Below, in pieces: positions 18,882-27,821 of a stretch of 64,000 nucleotides of DNA. This stretch comes from JAXGXJ01 sp963829545 (GTDB lineage: Bacteria > Actinomycetota > Thermoleophilia > RBG-16-64-13). Under the pieces are notes generated by a model that was not told where the DNA came from, did no database searches, and was given only the letters and a program-made list of their open reading frames with translations. How positions within the stretch are numbered: position 1 is the first letter of the stretch; every line of letters starts with the position of its first letter. Where the stretch lies: the NCBI GenBank assembly GCA_963829545.1, contig CAWHIX010000011.1, positions 248,001-312,000 on the forward strand. Reading direction: 5' to 3'. The translations under genes and the position numbers were made by a program.

Positions 18882-20309
18882 CTACTGAATGGCCCTGAAC
18901 AAGAGGTCGGCCATGTCGGTGTTGTCGATGTAGGCACCTCGGACGGGGTCGCTTGTGCGCACATAGGTCTTGAGCAGATTGGCGGCGGTGCCCTTGGCGA
19001 AGAGGGGGATGAGCTGGTTGGTGTGGCCACCGCTGTTCCACTTCACGCCCGGGACGTTGCCCTTGCCGTTGTTCACAACGGAGGTGTAGTTCGCGACACC
19101 GTTCACGATACCCGAGCCGGGGCCCCACAGGTTGCCTGTCTCGTGGTCGCCGGTGACGATGAGCAGGGTCTCCTCCCAGTCGCTGTGCTTCTGCACCCAG
19201 GCCACGACTGCATCCACGGCCTTGTTGAAGTCGGCCTGTTCCTCGATCATGCGGCCGGTCTGATTGGCATGTCCGGCCCAGTCGACGGCTCCGCCTTCGA
19301 TCATCAGGAAGAACCCGTCCTCGTCTTCCTCGAGCACGTTCATGGCGCCTTTGGTCATGGTGGCGAGGTCGGGGACGGTGCTGTTCAGGGCCACCGCGTA
19401 GGGCGCGGCATTCCCGTCGCCGGAGCGGCGCCTGCTGCAGGGTGCTGTAGACCTGGGCGGTCCCGCACACCCGCTTGGGTGTGGACGTCGGCAGCAGCAA
19501 GGAGCTCGAACTCGGCCTTGGTCTGGATGAGCGTCCAGGGATCGGCACTGCCGTCACCGTCGGCGTCGTTGGGCGCGTAGCCACCGGCCTTCAGGGCGCT
19601 CCAGAGGACGCTGCCGCCCACGTAGTCGGAGCCCTTGGCGGCGGGCTGCCCGTTATCGTCGAACTCGGGGTTGCCGGCGCCCATGATCACGTCGGTGGCG
19701 CTTGAGTCGATCATCTCCTGGGCGATGGCCGCGTAGTTGCCGCGACTGACGTTGTGGGCGACGAAGCCGGCCGGGGTGGCGTGGCTCCATTCGACACTGG
19801 TGACCACACCCGTCGCCATACCGCGCTCCTCGGCGCGCTGGGTTATCAGGAAGAGCGGGGTGTTGTCGACCGCCACGCCGATGGCCCCGTTCTTCGTCTT
19901 GACACCGCTCGACATCGCGGTGGCGGCGGAGGCGGAATCGGTGGCCAGCGGCTCGACCGAGTAGCCGAAGTCCTTCCAGTAGAGGACCGGGTCATAGCCA
20001 AGGAGCTTCTTGGCCGAAGAAACATCCTCGTCCTCGTAGGTGCTCATGGCTAGGCGAACGGGGAACTTCTCGTATTCCTGTTTCTTGCCGGTGTAGTAGT
20101 CGGTGCGCGGCGAACTGGTTGTAGCCCCAGCCGTCGCTGATCATCACGATGACGTTCTTGGTGGGTTTCGAGAACTTCGTGGACGCGGCTTCGAGCCGTC
20201 GTCTGGGCGGGGCCGCCCCACAGCGCGAAGCCGGCGGCGATGCCCGCCGACGACTGCGGCGACGGCCAACGTGTCTCAACCGAGTTGTCTTGAGCGCGGA
20301 GATCCTCAT
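18882..20309 (-). CDS. Alkaline phosphatase (frameshifted)
   Basis: Secreted metal-dependent phosphomonoesterase of the PhoA/alkaline phosphatase superfamily. Starting at ATG 20309, the segment NVIVMISDGWGYNQ carries the first metal Asp; TDSASAATAMSSGVKTKNG contains the nucleophilic Ser region; IEGGAVDWAGHAN and VTGDHETG carry the remaining metal ligands. Frame breaks occur near 20255-20100 (signal-peptide region and after it) and near 19400; each piece continues the same fold, so indel errors are likely. The N-terminus, once corrected, looks like an Arg-rich signal followed by a hydrophobic stretch. It is divergent from pstS across the PHO-box-like region, consistent with phosphate-starvation control. 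Confidence 0.85.
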
Positions 20310-20523
20310 CCTGTCAAGTACCTCCTCATGCTTGTTACAGACTGCGCTCCCGGAATGAGCGGCGATCCGTCACTGCCGCGGAGCGCAACGCGAGTCTAGG
20401 GGGAGGCGGCAGGGCCATGGTTAACACTCGGCAAGGCAAACGCAACAAGAAAGCACAGCGAGGCCCTTGACCGGATCGGGGCCCCAAGCGCGCCGCTCGA
20501 CGGGCCCCGCTCCCGGCGCAGAT

Positions 20524-20563
20524 TTAACGCACTTGTCGCCTTCAGTTAACGCATTCGTAACGC
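20524..20563. promoter_or_regulatory. PHO-box-like direct repeats upstream of pstS
   Basis: Seven-base units TTAACGC (20524), GTCGCCT (20535, weak), TTAACGC (20546) and GTAACGC (20557) fall at exact 11-base intervals. This is the spacing of PhoB/PhoP-bound PHO boxes. It lies 75-114 bases before the pstS start and in the shared upstream region of the divergent alkaline phosphatase. The remainder of the 20310-20637 gap shows nothing else clear. Confidence 0.6.
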
Positions 20564-20637
20564 TGGATTCTGAGCGGCCGGTAGCCTTGGTGGCGGCAGG
20601 ACAGAGGATCGAGCGAAAACAGAGAAAGGACACATGA

Positions 20638-21816
20638 ATGTCTCTAGCTAAGAACAGAAGGGGTCTCATAGCTCTCGTGTCGGTGGCTCTTGTAGCCATC
20701 GCGCTCCTGGGCATGATCGCCGTCGGCTGCGGCGACGAGGAGACGACCACCACTGCCGCTCCGGCTACGGAGACGACGGCCGGACCGACCACCACCGCTG
20801 CCGCTGAAACCACTACCACCGCCGCCGCCGAGACCACCACCACGGCCGCCGCCCTCAAAGCCGACCTCAACGGCGCCGGCGCCACCTTCCCCAAGCCGCT
20901 CTACGTAGAGTGGATCGGTGAGTTCCAGATGGTCAACGAAGGCGTCAAGGTCAACTACCAGGGCATCGGCTCCGGTGGCGGCATCGAGCAGTTCACCAAG
21001 CTCACCGTCGATTTCGGCGCCTCCGACGCTCCCATGAAGGATGAAGAGATCACCGCCGCCGAGACCGCTTCGGGCGCCAAAGTGCTGCATATCCCCACCG
21101 TGTTCGGCGCCGTAGTATGCGCCTACAACCTGGAGGGTGTGGACGGTCTCAAGCTCGACTCCGACACCGTGGCCGCCATCTTCCTGGGTGAGATCACCAA
21201 GTGGAACGACGCTAAGATCGCCGCCATCAACGAAGGTGTGACCCTCCCCGACACGGCCATCCAAGTCGTACACCGCTCCGACTCCTCCGGTACCACCAAC
21301 ATCTTCACCAGCTACCTCACCGACGTGTCGCAGAGTTGGGCCGACGGACCTGGCAAGGGCAAGGAAGTCGAATGGCCGGTCGGCGTCGGTGGCCAGGGCA
21401 ACGACGGTGTGGCCGCGGTCATCCAGCAGCAGGCCGGTAGCATAGGCTACGTCGAACTCTCCTACGCCATCGAGTCCGGCCTCACCATGGCCTCTCTCAA
21501 GAACCAGGCCGGTACCTTCATCGAGCCCAGCCTCGAGTCCACCTCGGCTGCGGCCGCCGGTGCCACCTTCCCCGAAGACCTGCGCTTCTCGGTCGCCAAC
21601 AGCCCCAACGCCGAAGCGTATCCCATCGTGGGCGCCACCTGGATCCTTGCCTACGACAAGATGACCGACGCAGCCAAGGCCGAAGCTCTCAAAGCCTGGC
21701 TCACCTGGTCGCTCGAAGAAGGCACCGCCGTCGCCGAGGAGCTGGGCTACGCTCCCCTGCCCGACGACCTGAAAGCGCTCGCCCTCGACAAGGTCAACCA
21801 GATAAGCGGGATGTAG
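20638..21816 (+). CDS. pstS: Phosphate ABC transporter substrate-binding lipoprotein PstS
   Basis: High-affinity phosphate-binding protein, membrane-anchored. A signal peptide ending in the lipobox IAVGC (Cys about residue 31) is followed by a Thr-rich flexible linker (TTTTAA units) and the PstS domain beginning LNGAGATFPKPLYVEW. Phosphate-contact motifs are present: GIGSGGGIEQF, FGASDAPM and HRSDSSGTTNIF. Start ATG 20638 gives the full signal peptide; an ATG at 20634 closes at once. PstC/A/B are not in the window. A PHO-box-like array lies upstream. Confidence 0.93.
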   Translation: MSLAKNRRGLIALVSVALVAIALLGMIAVGCGDEETTTTAAPATETTAGPTTTAAAETTTTAAAETTTTAAALKADLNGAGATFPKPLYVEWIGEFQMVNEGVKVNYQGIGSGGGIEQFTKLTVDFGASDAPMKDEEITAAETASGAKVLHIPTVFGAVVCAYNLEGVDGLKLDSDTVAAIFLGEITKWNDAKIAAINEGVTLPDTAIQVVHRSDSSGTTNIFTSYLTDVSQSWADGPGKGKEVEWPVGVGGQGNDGVAAVIQQQAGSIGYVELSYAIESGLTMASLKNQAGTFIEPSLESTSAAAAGATFPEDLRFSVANSPNAEAYPIVGATWILAYDKMTDAAKAEALKAWLTWSLEEGTAVAEELGYAPLPDDLKALALDKVNQISGM

Positions 21817-21866
21817 GCCCCGACCCGGCCGACGTAGTCACACCCACCTGACCCCCCATAGGTGCA

Positions 21867-22172
21867 GTGAAAGCAGAGGGAGCCATAACGAACGTGGCTC
21901 CCTCTGCACGTCCCCGGGCTGTTTCGCCGGCTCGTAGCACCGACAGCCCGGCGACGGCCGCATGCTCGCGCGTTATCGAGGTCTTCACGGCCGCGGACGG
22001 CCCGCTCAGCCGGGGCCAGATATCGGCCAAATCCGGCCTTTCGGGCCCGGAGTTGGGGTTCGCGCTCGCGGATCTCTGTGAGAGCGGGCGTCTCCGCCGG
22101 CTCAACACGGTCGTGGAGAGCTATGTGCTTCCGCGCGAGGGCTGTCCTCAGCCGCGCGCCGAGGATAGGTAG
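21867..22172 (+). CDS. Small winged-helix-like protein
   Basis: A 101-residue protein from GTG 21867. Residues about 34-90 (CSRVIEVFTAADGPLSRGQI, then SAKSGLSGPELGFALADLCE and SGRLRRL) look like a winged-helix DNA-binding fold of the MarR/IclR/ArsR size. It ends 9 bases before the response regulator gene and is probably cotranscribed with it. Function not known; it may be an accessory transcription factor. Confidence 0.5.
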   Translation: MKAEGAITNVAPSARPRAVSPARSTDSPATAACSRVIEVFTAADGPLSRGQISAKSGLSGPELGFALADLCESGRLRRLNTVVESYVLPREGCPQPRAEDR

Positions 22173-22180
22173 GAGCAGCG

Positions 22181-22924
22181 ATGTCCGAGCAAGAGGCCCA
22201 AATTCTCCTGGTGGAAGACGATCTGACCATCTCCGACCTCCTCGCCTACTACCTGAGGCGGGCGGGGTACGGGATCACACAGGAATACAACGGCCGCAGC
22301 GCTCTGGAGAGGGTGCTCGCGGGATCGTTCGATCTCGTGCTCATGGACCTGCTCCTGCCCGGCCTCGACGGCATGAGCGCCACCCGGGAGATCCTGCGCC
22401 GCCGGCCCGGCCTCCCGATCATCATATTGAGTGCGCTATCCGAGAGGGAGCGGCTGCTCGAGAGCTTCGCGCTGGGCGTCACCGACTACATAACCAAGCC
22501 CTTCGATGTAGACGTGCTCTTGGCGAGGATCACGGCCACACTCCGTCGCGCCCACAGTTCTGCCGAACGCCCACGGCGGCCGCAGTCCGCGAACGGAGTC
22601 GACCTGTCGGGAGTTGAGCTCGACCATGACATCCGTTGCCTGCGCACGGAGAAGGGGGAGGTCACGCTTACTCCGAAGGAGCACGGGCTTCTGGAACTCC
22701 TGCTTTCGCAACCCGGTCATCTCTTCTCCAAAGAGGAGATCACCGAGAGTGTGTGGCACCAGCGATACATCTCCTCCTCCCGTACCCTCGACGTCCACGT
22801 GCGGCGCCTGCGCGACAAGCTACGGATGGCCGCGGCCGGCTTGGAGATCTACGGGGTACGCGGAGTGGGCTACCGGCTGGGGCCGGTCAAAGAAGGCCCG
22901 CTCAAGGAAGCCGCCGGCTCCTGA
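22181..22924 (+). CDS. OmpR/PhoB-family response regulator
   Basis: A 247-residue two-domain regulator. Receiver domain residues about 7-120 include the acidic pair EDD, the phospho-acceptor Asp56 in DLVLMDLLLPG and the conserved Lys in YITKPFD. A winged-helix effector domain follows (LTPKEHGLLELLLSQPG...SSRTLDVHVRRLRDKL...YGVRGVGYRL). It follows pstS, so it may be the phosphate regulator, but no histidine kinase gene is adjacent. Confidence 0.88.
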   Translation: MSEQEAQILLVEDDLTISDLLAYYLRRAGYGITQEYNGRSALERVLAGSFDLVLMDLLLPGLDGMSATREILRRRPGLPIIILSALSERERLLESFALGVTDYITKPFDVDVLLARITATLRRAHSSAERPRRPQSANGVDLSGVELDHDIRCLRTEKGEVTLTPKEHGLLELLLSQPGHLFSKEEITESVWHQRYISSSRTLDVHVRRLRDKLRMAAAGLEIYGVRGVGYRLGPVKEGPLKEAAGS

Positions 22925-22998
22925 GGCGACACGGCGCGCCGGAGCAGGCCCGAAGGCCCGACGCGGATCCGCCGCGGTTCGACTGAGATTGGTGCCGA

Positions 22999-23721
22999 TC
23001 AGCCGCCGCGGCGCAGGACTTCGGCCAGTTCGGCCGGCAGGCCCACTTCCAGCACGGCGGCCGCCGTTGCTTCCACGTCATACTCCACTCTGACGTCCTC
23101 CACATCGACCGCCATCCCGGGGCCGAAGCGAAGGATCGTATAGACGGCCCTGGGGTCGCCGTCTGTCGGACGACCTGCCGAACCCACGTTGACGAAGAGC
23201 ACGTCCCCGTAGGTCTTGTGCCACGGCCGATGCGTATGGCCGAAGACGAGCACGTCGGAATCCTCCGCGGTCGCCAGCCTGTCGTACGTACGCCGGTCGC
23301 GGGTGGGCAGCAGATATTCGTTGATCTTGCGGGGGCTCCCGTGGACGAGGTGGATCCGCAGTCCGTCGATCTCCAGCCGCAACTCCCGCGGCAGCTCCCG
23401 GAGGTAGGTCTTGCGCTCGGGCGTGACGGTCTTGGACGTGAACTCGTAGGAGGCCGCGCCGATGCGCTTCGCCTCTGCGTCCGGGTAGAAGCAGCCACAG
23501 TGGCCCAGGTCGAAGCCCACTCCTTCGTCGTAGTTGCCCATGATGGTGGGGATACCCTCCTCGCGCACCGTATCGATGACGCCGTTGGGGTCGGGGCCGT
23601 AGCCCACGAGGTCGCCCAGGCAGTAGACCCCATCGACGGCATGGGCGCGCACATCGGCGAGTACCGCCTGGAGGGCGGTCAGGTTGCCGTGCACGTCGGA
23701 GAAGACGGCTACGGTGGTCAC
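22999..23721 (-). CDS. Calcineurin-like metallophosphoesterase (YfcE-like)
   Basis: A dinuclear metal phosphoesterase. GTG 23721 is preferred (VTTVAVFSDVHGN start, GGAG ribosome site); a longer frame opens at ATG 23805. Metal-ligand motifs: FSDVHGNLTAL, CLGDLVGYGPDP, GNYDE, HGSPRKINE and FGHTHRPW. The order D-x-H, GD, GN(H/Y)D, H, GHTH is that of the family. It probably acts as a cytoplasmic phosphodiesterase; substrate unknown. It may be cotranscribed with the 2TM protein upstream. Confidence 0.87.
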   Translation of the reverse strand: MTTVAVFSDVHGNLTALQAVLADVRAHAVDGVYCLGDLVGYGPDPNGVIDTVREEGIPTIMGNYDEGVGFDLGHCGCFYPDAEAKRIGAASYEFTSKTVTPERKTYLRELPRELRLEIDGLRIHLVHGSPRKINEYLLPTRDRRTYDRLATAEDSDVLVFGHTHRPWHKTYGDVLFVNVGSAGRPTDGDPRAVYTILRFGPGMAVDVEDVRVEYDVEATAAAVLEVGLPAELAEVLRRGG

Positions 23722-23740
23722 GGCTGGTGCTCCGACGACG

Positions 23741-24160
23741 TCAAGGGATGCGACGTGGAACCGCTCGGTTGCGGAGAGAAAGCCCCCGCTTCGATCCGTT
23801 TGCATTCTCTCGGCGGGCAGTCGCGACGAAGATGGAGACGTGTATAAGCAGCGCTGCCGCCCAGACGGCGACCACGACCCACGACCAGGAGATCCCCGGT
23901 TCGCGGGCCAGGTCGATCATGATCAGATTCCAGCTTCCGATGAGGAAGACGATCACATGGCCCAACAGCCTCTCGCCCCGCGAGAGGGATCCCCATGAGG
24001 TGGCCGCCGGCGGGATGGTCTGCTGAACAGGACTCGGCTCGGCGTTCGCCCAGGTCTCGAGGATATCTGCGGTGAGACAGGGAGGAGAAACGCGTGCTCG
24101 TCTGGTCCTCATGGGCTCTCGTGTCCTTGCCTGGGGGAGTGCGCATGGCTGTTTCACCAT
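23741..24160 (-). CDS. Putative 2TM-domain membrane protein
   Basis: The longest frame is 139 residues; ATG 24112 is an alternative start. Two hydrophobic helices, HVIVFLIGSWNLIMIDLA and WSWVVVAVWAAALLIHVSIF (about residues 67-112), separated by a short polar turn match small 2TM-domain proteins. Flanking segments are low in coding character. It ends 20 bases before the phosphoesterase GTG start. Confidence 0.45.
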   Translation of the reverse strand: MVKQPCALPQARTREPMRTRRARVSPPCLTADILETWANAEPSPVQQTIPPAATSWGSLSRGERLLGHVIVFLIGSWNLIMIDLAREPGISWSWVVVAVWAAALLIHVSIFVATARRENANGSKRGLSLRNRAVPRRIP

Positions 24161-24285
24161 CCACTCTAGGCGGGTCGTTCGAACCCAGTGTTACATCTCG
24201 GTTAAGGGAAGGCATCAAGTGCCGCTTGGTGGGCGCACCTGGTCCCCGGCCGTAGACGGGCAGCGCGTAGCGTGGCACCCACGCA

Positions 24286-24747
24286 TCACCCGACCGGGTA
24301 GCCCCCCACGTTTGTCGCCCGCATGTCGCCGGTGGTGGGGAAGAACCCCATCTGGATGTGGGGCCGGTCGACGCGCTTCCAGGTGACAGGGCCATGCTTG
24401 AGGCCCTTGGGGAGGAACAGGGTCGAGGTCTTGGTGATGATGAAGGTCGTCTCGCCCACCACGAACTCGATCTCGGCTCCCAGGTCGGTCGGGTCATGCG
24501 GGTCGGTGCCGATGTGGATGAGGAACTCGTCGTAGTCGTGGACGTGCTCGTGGATGTGGGGGTTGGGCTCGGGCATCTCCCATATCCAGCCGTATTCCAT
24601 GTAGGCGTTGCCGCCCGGGATCAACTCGTCCGACATGTATGTGAGCGTAGGAGTGGTGTGACCCTTGATGACCTCGGCCAGTGCGGCTCCCACCACCTGC
24701 AACGGCTCTTCGATGAGTATGGCACCCTCAGGAGTGGTCTGGTTCAT
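24286..24747 (-). CDS. Cupin-fold protein in the corrinoid operon
   Basis: A 153-residue cupin paralogue of 4118-4609. Motif 1 (HIHEHVHDYDEFLIHIGTDP, residues about 64-83) offers His/His/Glu-type metal ligands; motif 2 is FLPKGLKHGPVTW (about 116-128). It is the last gene of the minus-strand GntR / corrinoid protein / cupin set (9 bases after the corrinoid gene). It could act on the methylated substrate or its product; that is inference from position. Confidence 0.78.
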   Translation of the reverse strand: MNQTTPEGAILIEEPLQVVGAALAEVIKGHTTPTLTYMSDELIPGGNAYMEYGWIWEMPEPNPHIHEHVHDYDEFLIHIGTDPHDPTDLGAEIEFVVGETTFIITKTSTLFLPKGLKHGPVTWKRVDRPHIQMGFFPTTGDMRATNVGGYPVG

Positions 24748-24756
24748 CTGCTTCTC

Positions 24757-25422
24757 CTACCTGGACGGCGTGGTCTGCTGCTGCTCGATCAAGTGCTGGC
24801 AGATGCGGACCCCTTCCATGGCGTCCGTGCTCCAAGAGTCGGCGCCCACGTAGTCGCACACCCGCCCGTCCATTATGGCCCCGCCCAAAACCACCGGCGG
24901 GCGGTAGCCGAGCTCGGACTCGTGCGAGCGGAGGAGGGTCACCGTCGCCCTCATGCTGTCGAAGGCGGCCATGATGAGGCCGGACAGGCCCACCACATCC
25001 GGCCGGCAGCGCCCGACCTCGGCGACGAAGCGTTCGGGAGGCACGTCCACACCCAGGTCGATGACCTTGAAGCCAAAGCCCAGGAGCGCGCTGCCGAAGA
25101 GGTTCTTGCCGATGTCGTGGATGTCCTTGGCCACGGTTCCCAGGACTACGGTCCCCGCGGTCGCCTGGACGAGATCTTCCGGCCCCTCAGGCCGGACCAG
25201 CTGGAGGACCTCCTTGAAGAGCTCGCCCGCCATGATGAGCCCCGAGATGTAGTACTCCTGTCGTTCGTAGCGCTCCCCCACCACTTTGAGGGCCTGTTGA
25301 CAGGTGGCGAGGATCGACATCGGGGTCGGACCGTCCTGGGCCAGGAGCTCTCGGGTGATGCGGAGCGTGGTGGCTTCGTCGAGCTCCACGAGGGCGGTCC
25401 GTAGTTGATCCAAGGTAGCCAT
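24757..25422 (-). CDS. Corrinoid protein (B12-binding methyl carrier)
   Basis: A 221-residue MtaC/MtbC/MttC-like corrinoid protein. It has an N-terminal four-helix cap (residues about 1-85) and a cobalamin-binding Rossmann domain with the signature VAKDIHDIGKNL, whose His is the lower cobalt ligand; SGLIMAAF and VVLGGAIMDG complete the fold. It carries a methyl group between a substrate methyltransferase and an acceptor. ATG 25422 has a GAGAGGAA ribosome site. It is cotranscribed with GntR upstream and the cupin downstream, and divergent from the methyltransferases at 26413. Confidence 0.9.
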   Translation of the reverse strand: MATLDQLRTALVELDEATTLRITRELLAQDGPTPMSILATCQQALKVVGERYERQEYYISGLIMAGELFKEVLQLVRPEGPEDLVQATAGTVVLGTVAKDIHDIGKNLFGSALLGFGFKVIDLGVDVPPERFVAEVGRCRPDVVGLSGLIMAAFDSMRATVTLLRSHESELGYRPPVVLGGAIMDGRVCDYVGADSWSTDAMEGVRICQHLIEQQQTTPSR

Positions 25423-25443
25423 GCCGTTCCTCTCGCCGCGTGC

Positions 25444-26214
25444 CTACTGGTGCCCGAGCCGGGCGCGGAGACTGAACAGCTCGGCGCGCAGCAAGAACCA
25501 ACCCCAGCTGACCGGGGTGCCATCGCTGTCCTGGAAGACGTGTTCGAGGCGCAGAGCCGAGGCGTCCTGTCTCTCGCCCAGCGTGTCCGCACCCTCGGCA
25601 TCGAGGTTCACGCAGGTGAGGGTGAGGTCACCGCGGGGGAATCGGTGCGCCTCCCCCGAGTCGAGGAAGGCGTGCAGGGACGTCAACTGCAGTTGCGACT
25701 CGACCAAGGGTTTCCGCGGGTCGTAGATTATGTACTCCGTGTGATACATGGCCGGGACGGCGTCATAGGAGACCAATCGGCGGAGATGGATCACCATCTG
25801 GCCCTCGGCTACGGCCAGCTTGGCGGCAACTCTCTCGTCCGCCCGAGTCATGGAGGCCGAGAGGAAGCGGATGTCGGCCGACTCGTCCAACCATTCGCCA
25901 CCCAGGAAATCGAGACGGAAGAGGGAGTCGCTCATATCGATGGTGCGGGCAAAGGTCCCCTGCCCCTGCTTGGCCGTGACCAGCCCTTGGCCCACGAGGA
26001 TCTGGAGCGCACGTCGGACGGTCATGGGACTGACCCCGAACTCGGCGCAGAGCTGAGAGCCCGAGGGAAGGCGGCCGCCGGCTGCGTACTGGCCGGAGGT
26101 GATCCTGCTCTCCAGGGTCTGGGCGATGTGAAGGTATGCGGGCGAGTGGCTTTCGGACGCTTGTGTAGCGTCCAGCCCCCTCGCCGGATCGAGCCCTGTC
26201 GTCTTGGCGTTCAA
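25444..26214 (-). CDS. GntR family regulator (HutC/UTRA type)
   Basis: A 256-residue regulator, with a TTG start at 26214. The winged-helix GntR domain (SRITSGQYAAGGRLPSGSQL then CAEFGVSPMTVRRALQILV, residues about 33-75) is followed by a UTRA ligand-binding domain (about 100-240). It heads the operon with the corrinoid protein and is divergent from the methyltransferases, so it likely senses the substrate or a related metabolite. The intergenic region is unusually AT-rich and carries an AACATA...TATGTT inverted pair (26253-26280). Confidence 0.87.
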   Translation of the reverse strand: MNAKTTGLDPARGLDATQASESHSPAYLHIAQTLESRITSGQYAAGGRLPSGSQLCAEFGVSPMTVRRALQILVGQGLVTAKQGQGTFARTIDMSDSLFRLDFLGGEWLDESADIRFLSASMTRADERVAAKLAVAEGQMVIHLRRLVSYDAVPAMYHTEYIIYDPRKPLVESQLQLTSLHAFLDSGEAHRFPRGDLTLTCVNLDAEGADTLGERQDASALRLEHVFQDSDGTPVSWGWFLLRAELFSLRARLGHQ

Positions 26215-26282
26215 TCGATCAGCCCCAACTTGGCTAGCTATGCCCGCGCGCTCAACATAGCATACTCCTCTAGATATGTTGG

Positions 26283-26312
26283 TTGCGAAGGAGCGCTTGC
26301 GTATTGTATAGT
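26283..26312 (+). promoter_or_regulatory. Candidate promoter of the methyltransferase operon
   Basis: TTGCGA (26283-26288), an 18-base spacer and TATAGT (26307-26312) lie in an AT-rich patch between gntR and the first methyltransferase gene. An imperfect inverted pair AACATA/TATGTT (26253-26280) just upstream is a possible GntR operator. Confidence 0.4.
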
Positions 26313-26412
26313 GCAGCGGACTGCCCTACGATTAATGTATATTTACGGGGCGCGGTCCCGGGGGGTGATGGGACCGGCGGGGTACGTGGGACGCGACTAA
26401 GCATGGGGGGCG

Positions 26413-27756
26413 ATGCGCGTGGGCGAGCCATCGTGGTCTGCATTATCATCTGAGGAGAAGTCGGAGCGCCGCTGGGCGGCCTTTCTTGCGCCTGGGCTCG
26501 AGTTCGCGAGCCCTGAGGCCGCGGCCGAATACTCGGCTCGTGCTACCCGGCTGAAGGAGGCCATCCTCCTCGAGGGCGTGCCCGATCGCGTGCCCGTCTG
26601 TCTTCTGACCGGGTTCTATCCCGGCCACAGCAAGGGCCTCACGCCCTACGACGCCATGTACGACTACCCGCGGGCGGCGCAGGCCTGGTACGACACCAAC
26701 ATCGAACTGCAGCCCGACGCTCTCATGGCACCCATCTTCGCAGCCATTCCCGGCCGCGCTTTCGAGACCCTCGACGTGAAGTTGCTCAGCTGGCCGGGCC
26801 ATGGCGTGCCCAGGGAAGCCGGCTTCCAGTACAACGAGAAGGAGTGGATGCGCGAGGACGAGTACGACCTCCTCATCGACGATCCCACCGACTTCCTGCT
26901 GCACACCTGGATGCCGCGCGCGGCGGCTGGACTGGAGGGTTTCGCCTCTCTGGCGTCGCCTCTCGACATGATCGAGATAGTCGCCTCGCCGCCCTATCTG
27001 ATGCGCTGGGGCGACCCGGCCGTGCAGGCCAGTCTGGAGAAGCTCACGGCCGCAGCCAAGGAATGCGCGGAGTGGGGCGGCACCTTCTTCCCGCTGCTGG
27101 GCCGGTTGGTGGCGGAAGGTTTCCCGGGGGTCATCGGGGGCATGTCTCTCGCTCCTTTTGACGTCATCGGCGACACGCTGCGCGGCACGCGCGGGGTCCT
27201 CACCGACATGTTCCGTCAGCCCGACGCCCTCTTGGAGGCCTGCGACCGGCTGGCGCCGATCATGGTGAAGTGGGTCACTCGGCGCGCGAGTCCGTATAGC
27301 CCACCCTGCATCTTCATCCCCCTGCACAAGGGGGCAGACGGTTTCATGAACGACGAACAGTTCCGCACCTTCTACTGGCCCAGCCTGCGCAAGGTGATCA
27401 TGGGGCTGGTGGACGACGGCTTCGTGCCCTACCTCTTCGCGGAGGGGGCGTACAACACCCGGCTGGAGATCATCCGTGACGTCCCGCCGGGCAAGACCTT
27501 GTGGCAGTTCGACCATACCGACATGCGCCGGGCCAAAGAGGTGCTGGGCGGCGTGGCCTGCATCCAGGGCAACGTGCCCGTTTCGCTGCTGAATCTGGGC
27601 ACCCCCGAGGAAGTCACGGCCTACTCCCGCGATCTCATCGACGCGGTGGGACAGGACGGCGGCTTCATCCTCGACGTGGGGGCCGTGGTCGACGAGGCCA
27701 AGGAGGCCAATATGCGGGCCCTGGTACAGGCGGCCAAGGAGTCGGTCACGACGTAG
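26413..27756 (+). CDS. URO-D superfamily methyltransferase-like protein 1
   Basis: A 447-residue protein of the uroporphyrinogen decarboxylase / MtaA-MtbA superfamily. The TIM-barrel landmarks are PDRVPVCLL near the start, FIPLHKGADGFMNDEQFRTF, DHTDMRRAKE and CIQGNVPVSLL. The zinc-ligand positions of the methylcobamide:thiol methyltransferases are not kept: where H-x-C is expected the sequence reads YLFAEGAYN, and the C-terminal Cys position reads LDVGAVVDE. It therefore forms a divergent subgroup with the proteins at 27822 and 41304. It is probably a substrate:corrinoid methyltransferase component. Decarboxylase activity is unlikely given the context. Confidence 0.82.
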   Translation: MRVGEPSWSALSSEEKSERRWAAFLAPGLEFASPEAAAEYSARATRLKEAILLEGVPDRVPVCLLTGFYPGHSKGLTPYDAMYDYPRAAQAWYDTNIELQPDALMAPIFAAIPGRAFETLDVKLLSWPGHGVPREAGFQYNEKEWMREDEYDLLIDDPTDFLLHTWMPRAAAGLEGFASLASPLDMIEIVASPPYLMRWGDPAVQASLEKLTAAAKECAEWGGTFFPLLGRLVAEGFPGVIGGMSLAPFDVIGDTLRGTRGVLTDMFRQPDALLEACDRLAPIMVKWVTRRASPYSPPCIFIPLHKGADGFMNDEQFRTFYWPSLRKVIMGLVDDGFVPYLFAEGAYNTRLEIIRDVPPGKTLWQFDHTDMRRAKEVLGGVACIQGNVPVSLLNLGTPEEVTAYSRDLIDAVGQDGGFILDVGAVVDEAKEANMRALVQAAKESVTT

Positions 27757-27821
27757 CAGAGAAGGCGCGTGGCACGCTATGGGGCGGCGCGAGGCAACCC
27801 GAACGGATTGGGGGCAAGTGG

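Noticed and set aside
25405..26400. Plus-strand ORF of 331 codons opposite gntR
   Set aside because: Antisense to a well-defined GntR/UTRA protein and runs through the regulatory gap.
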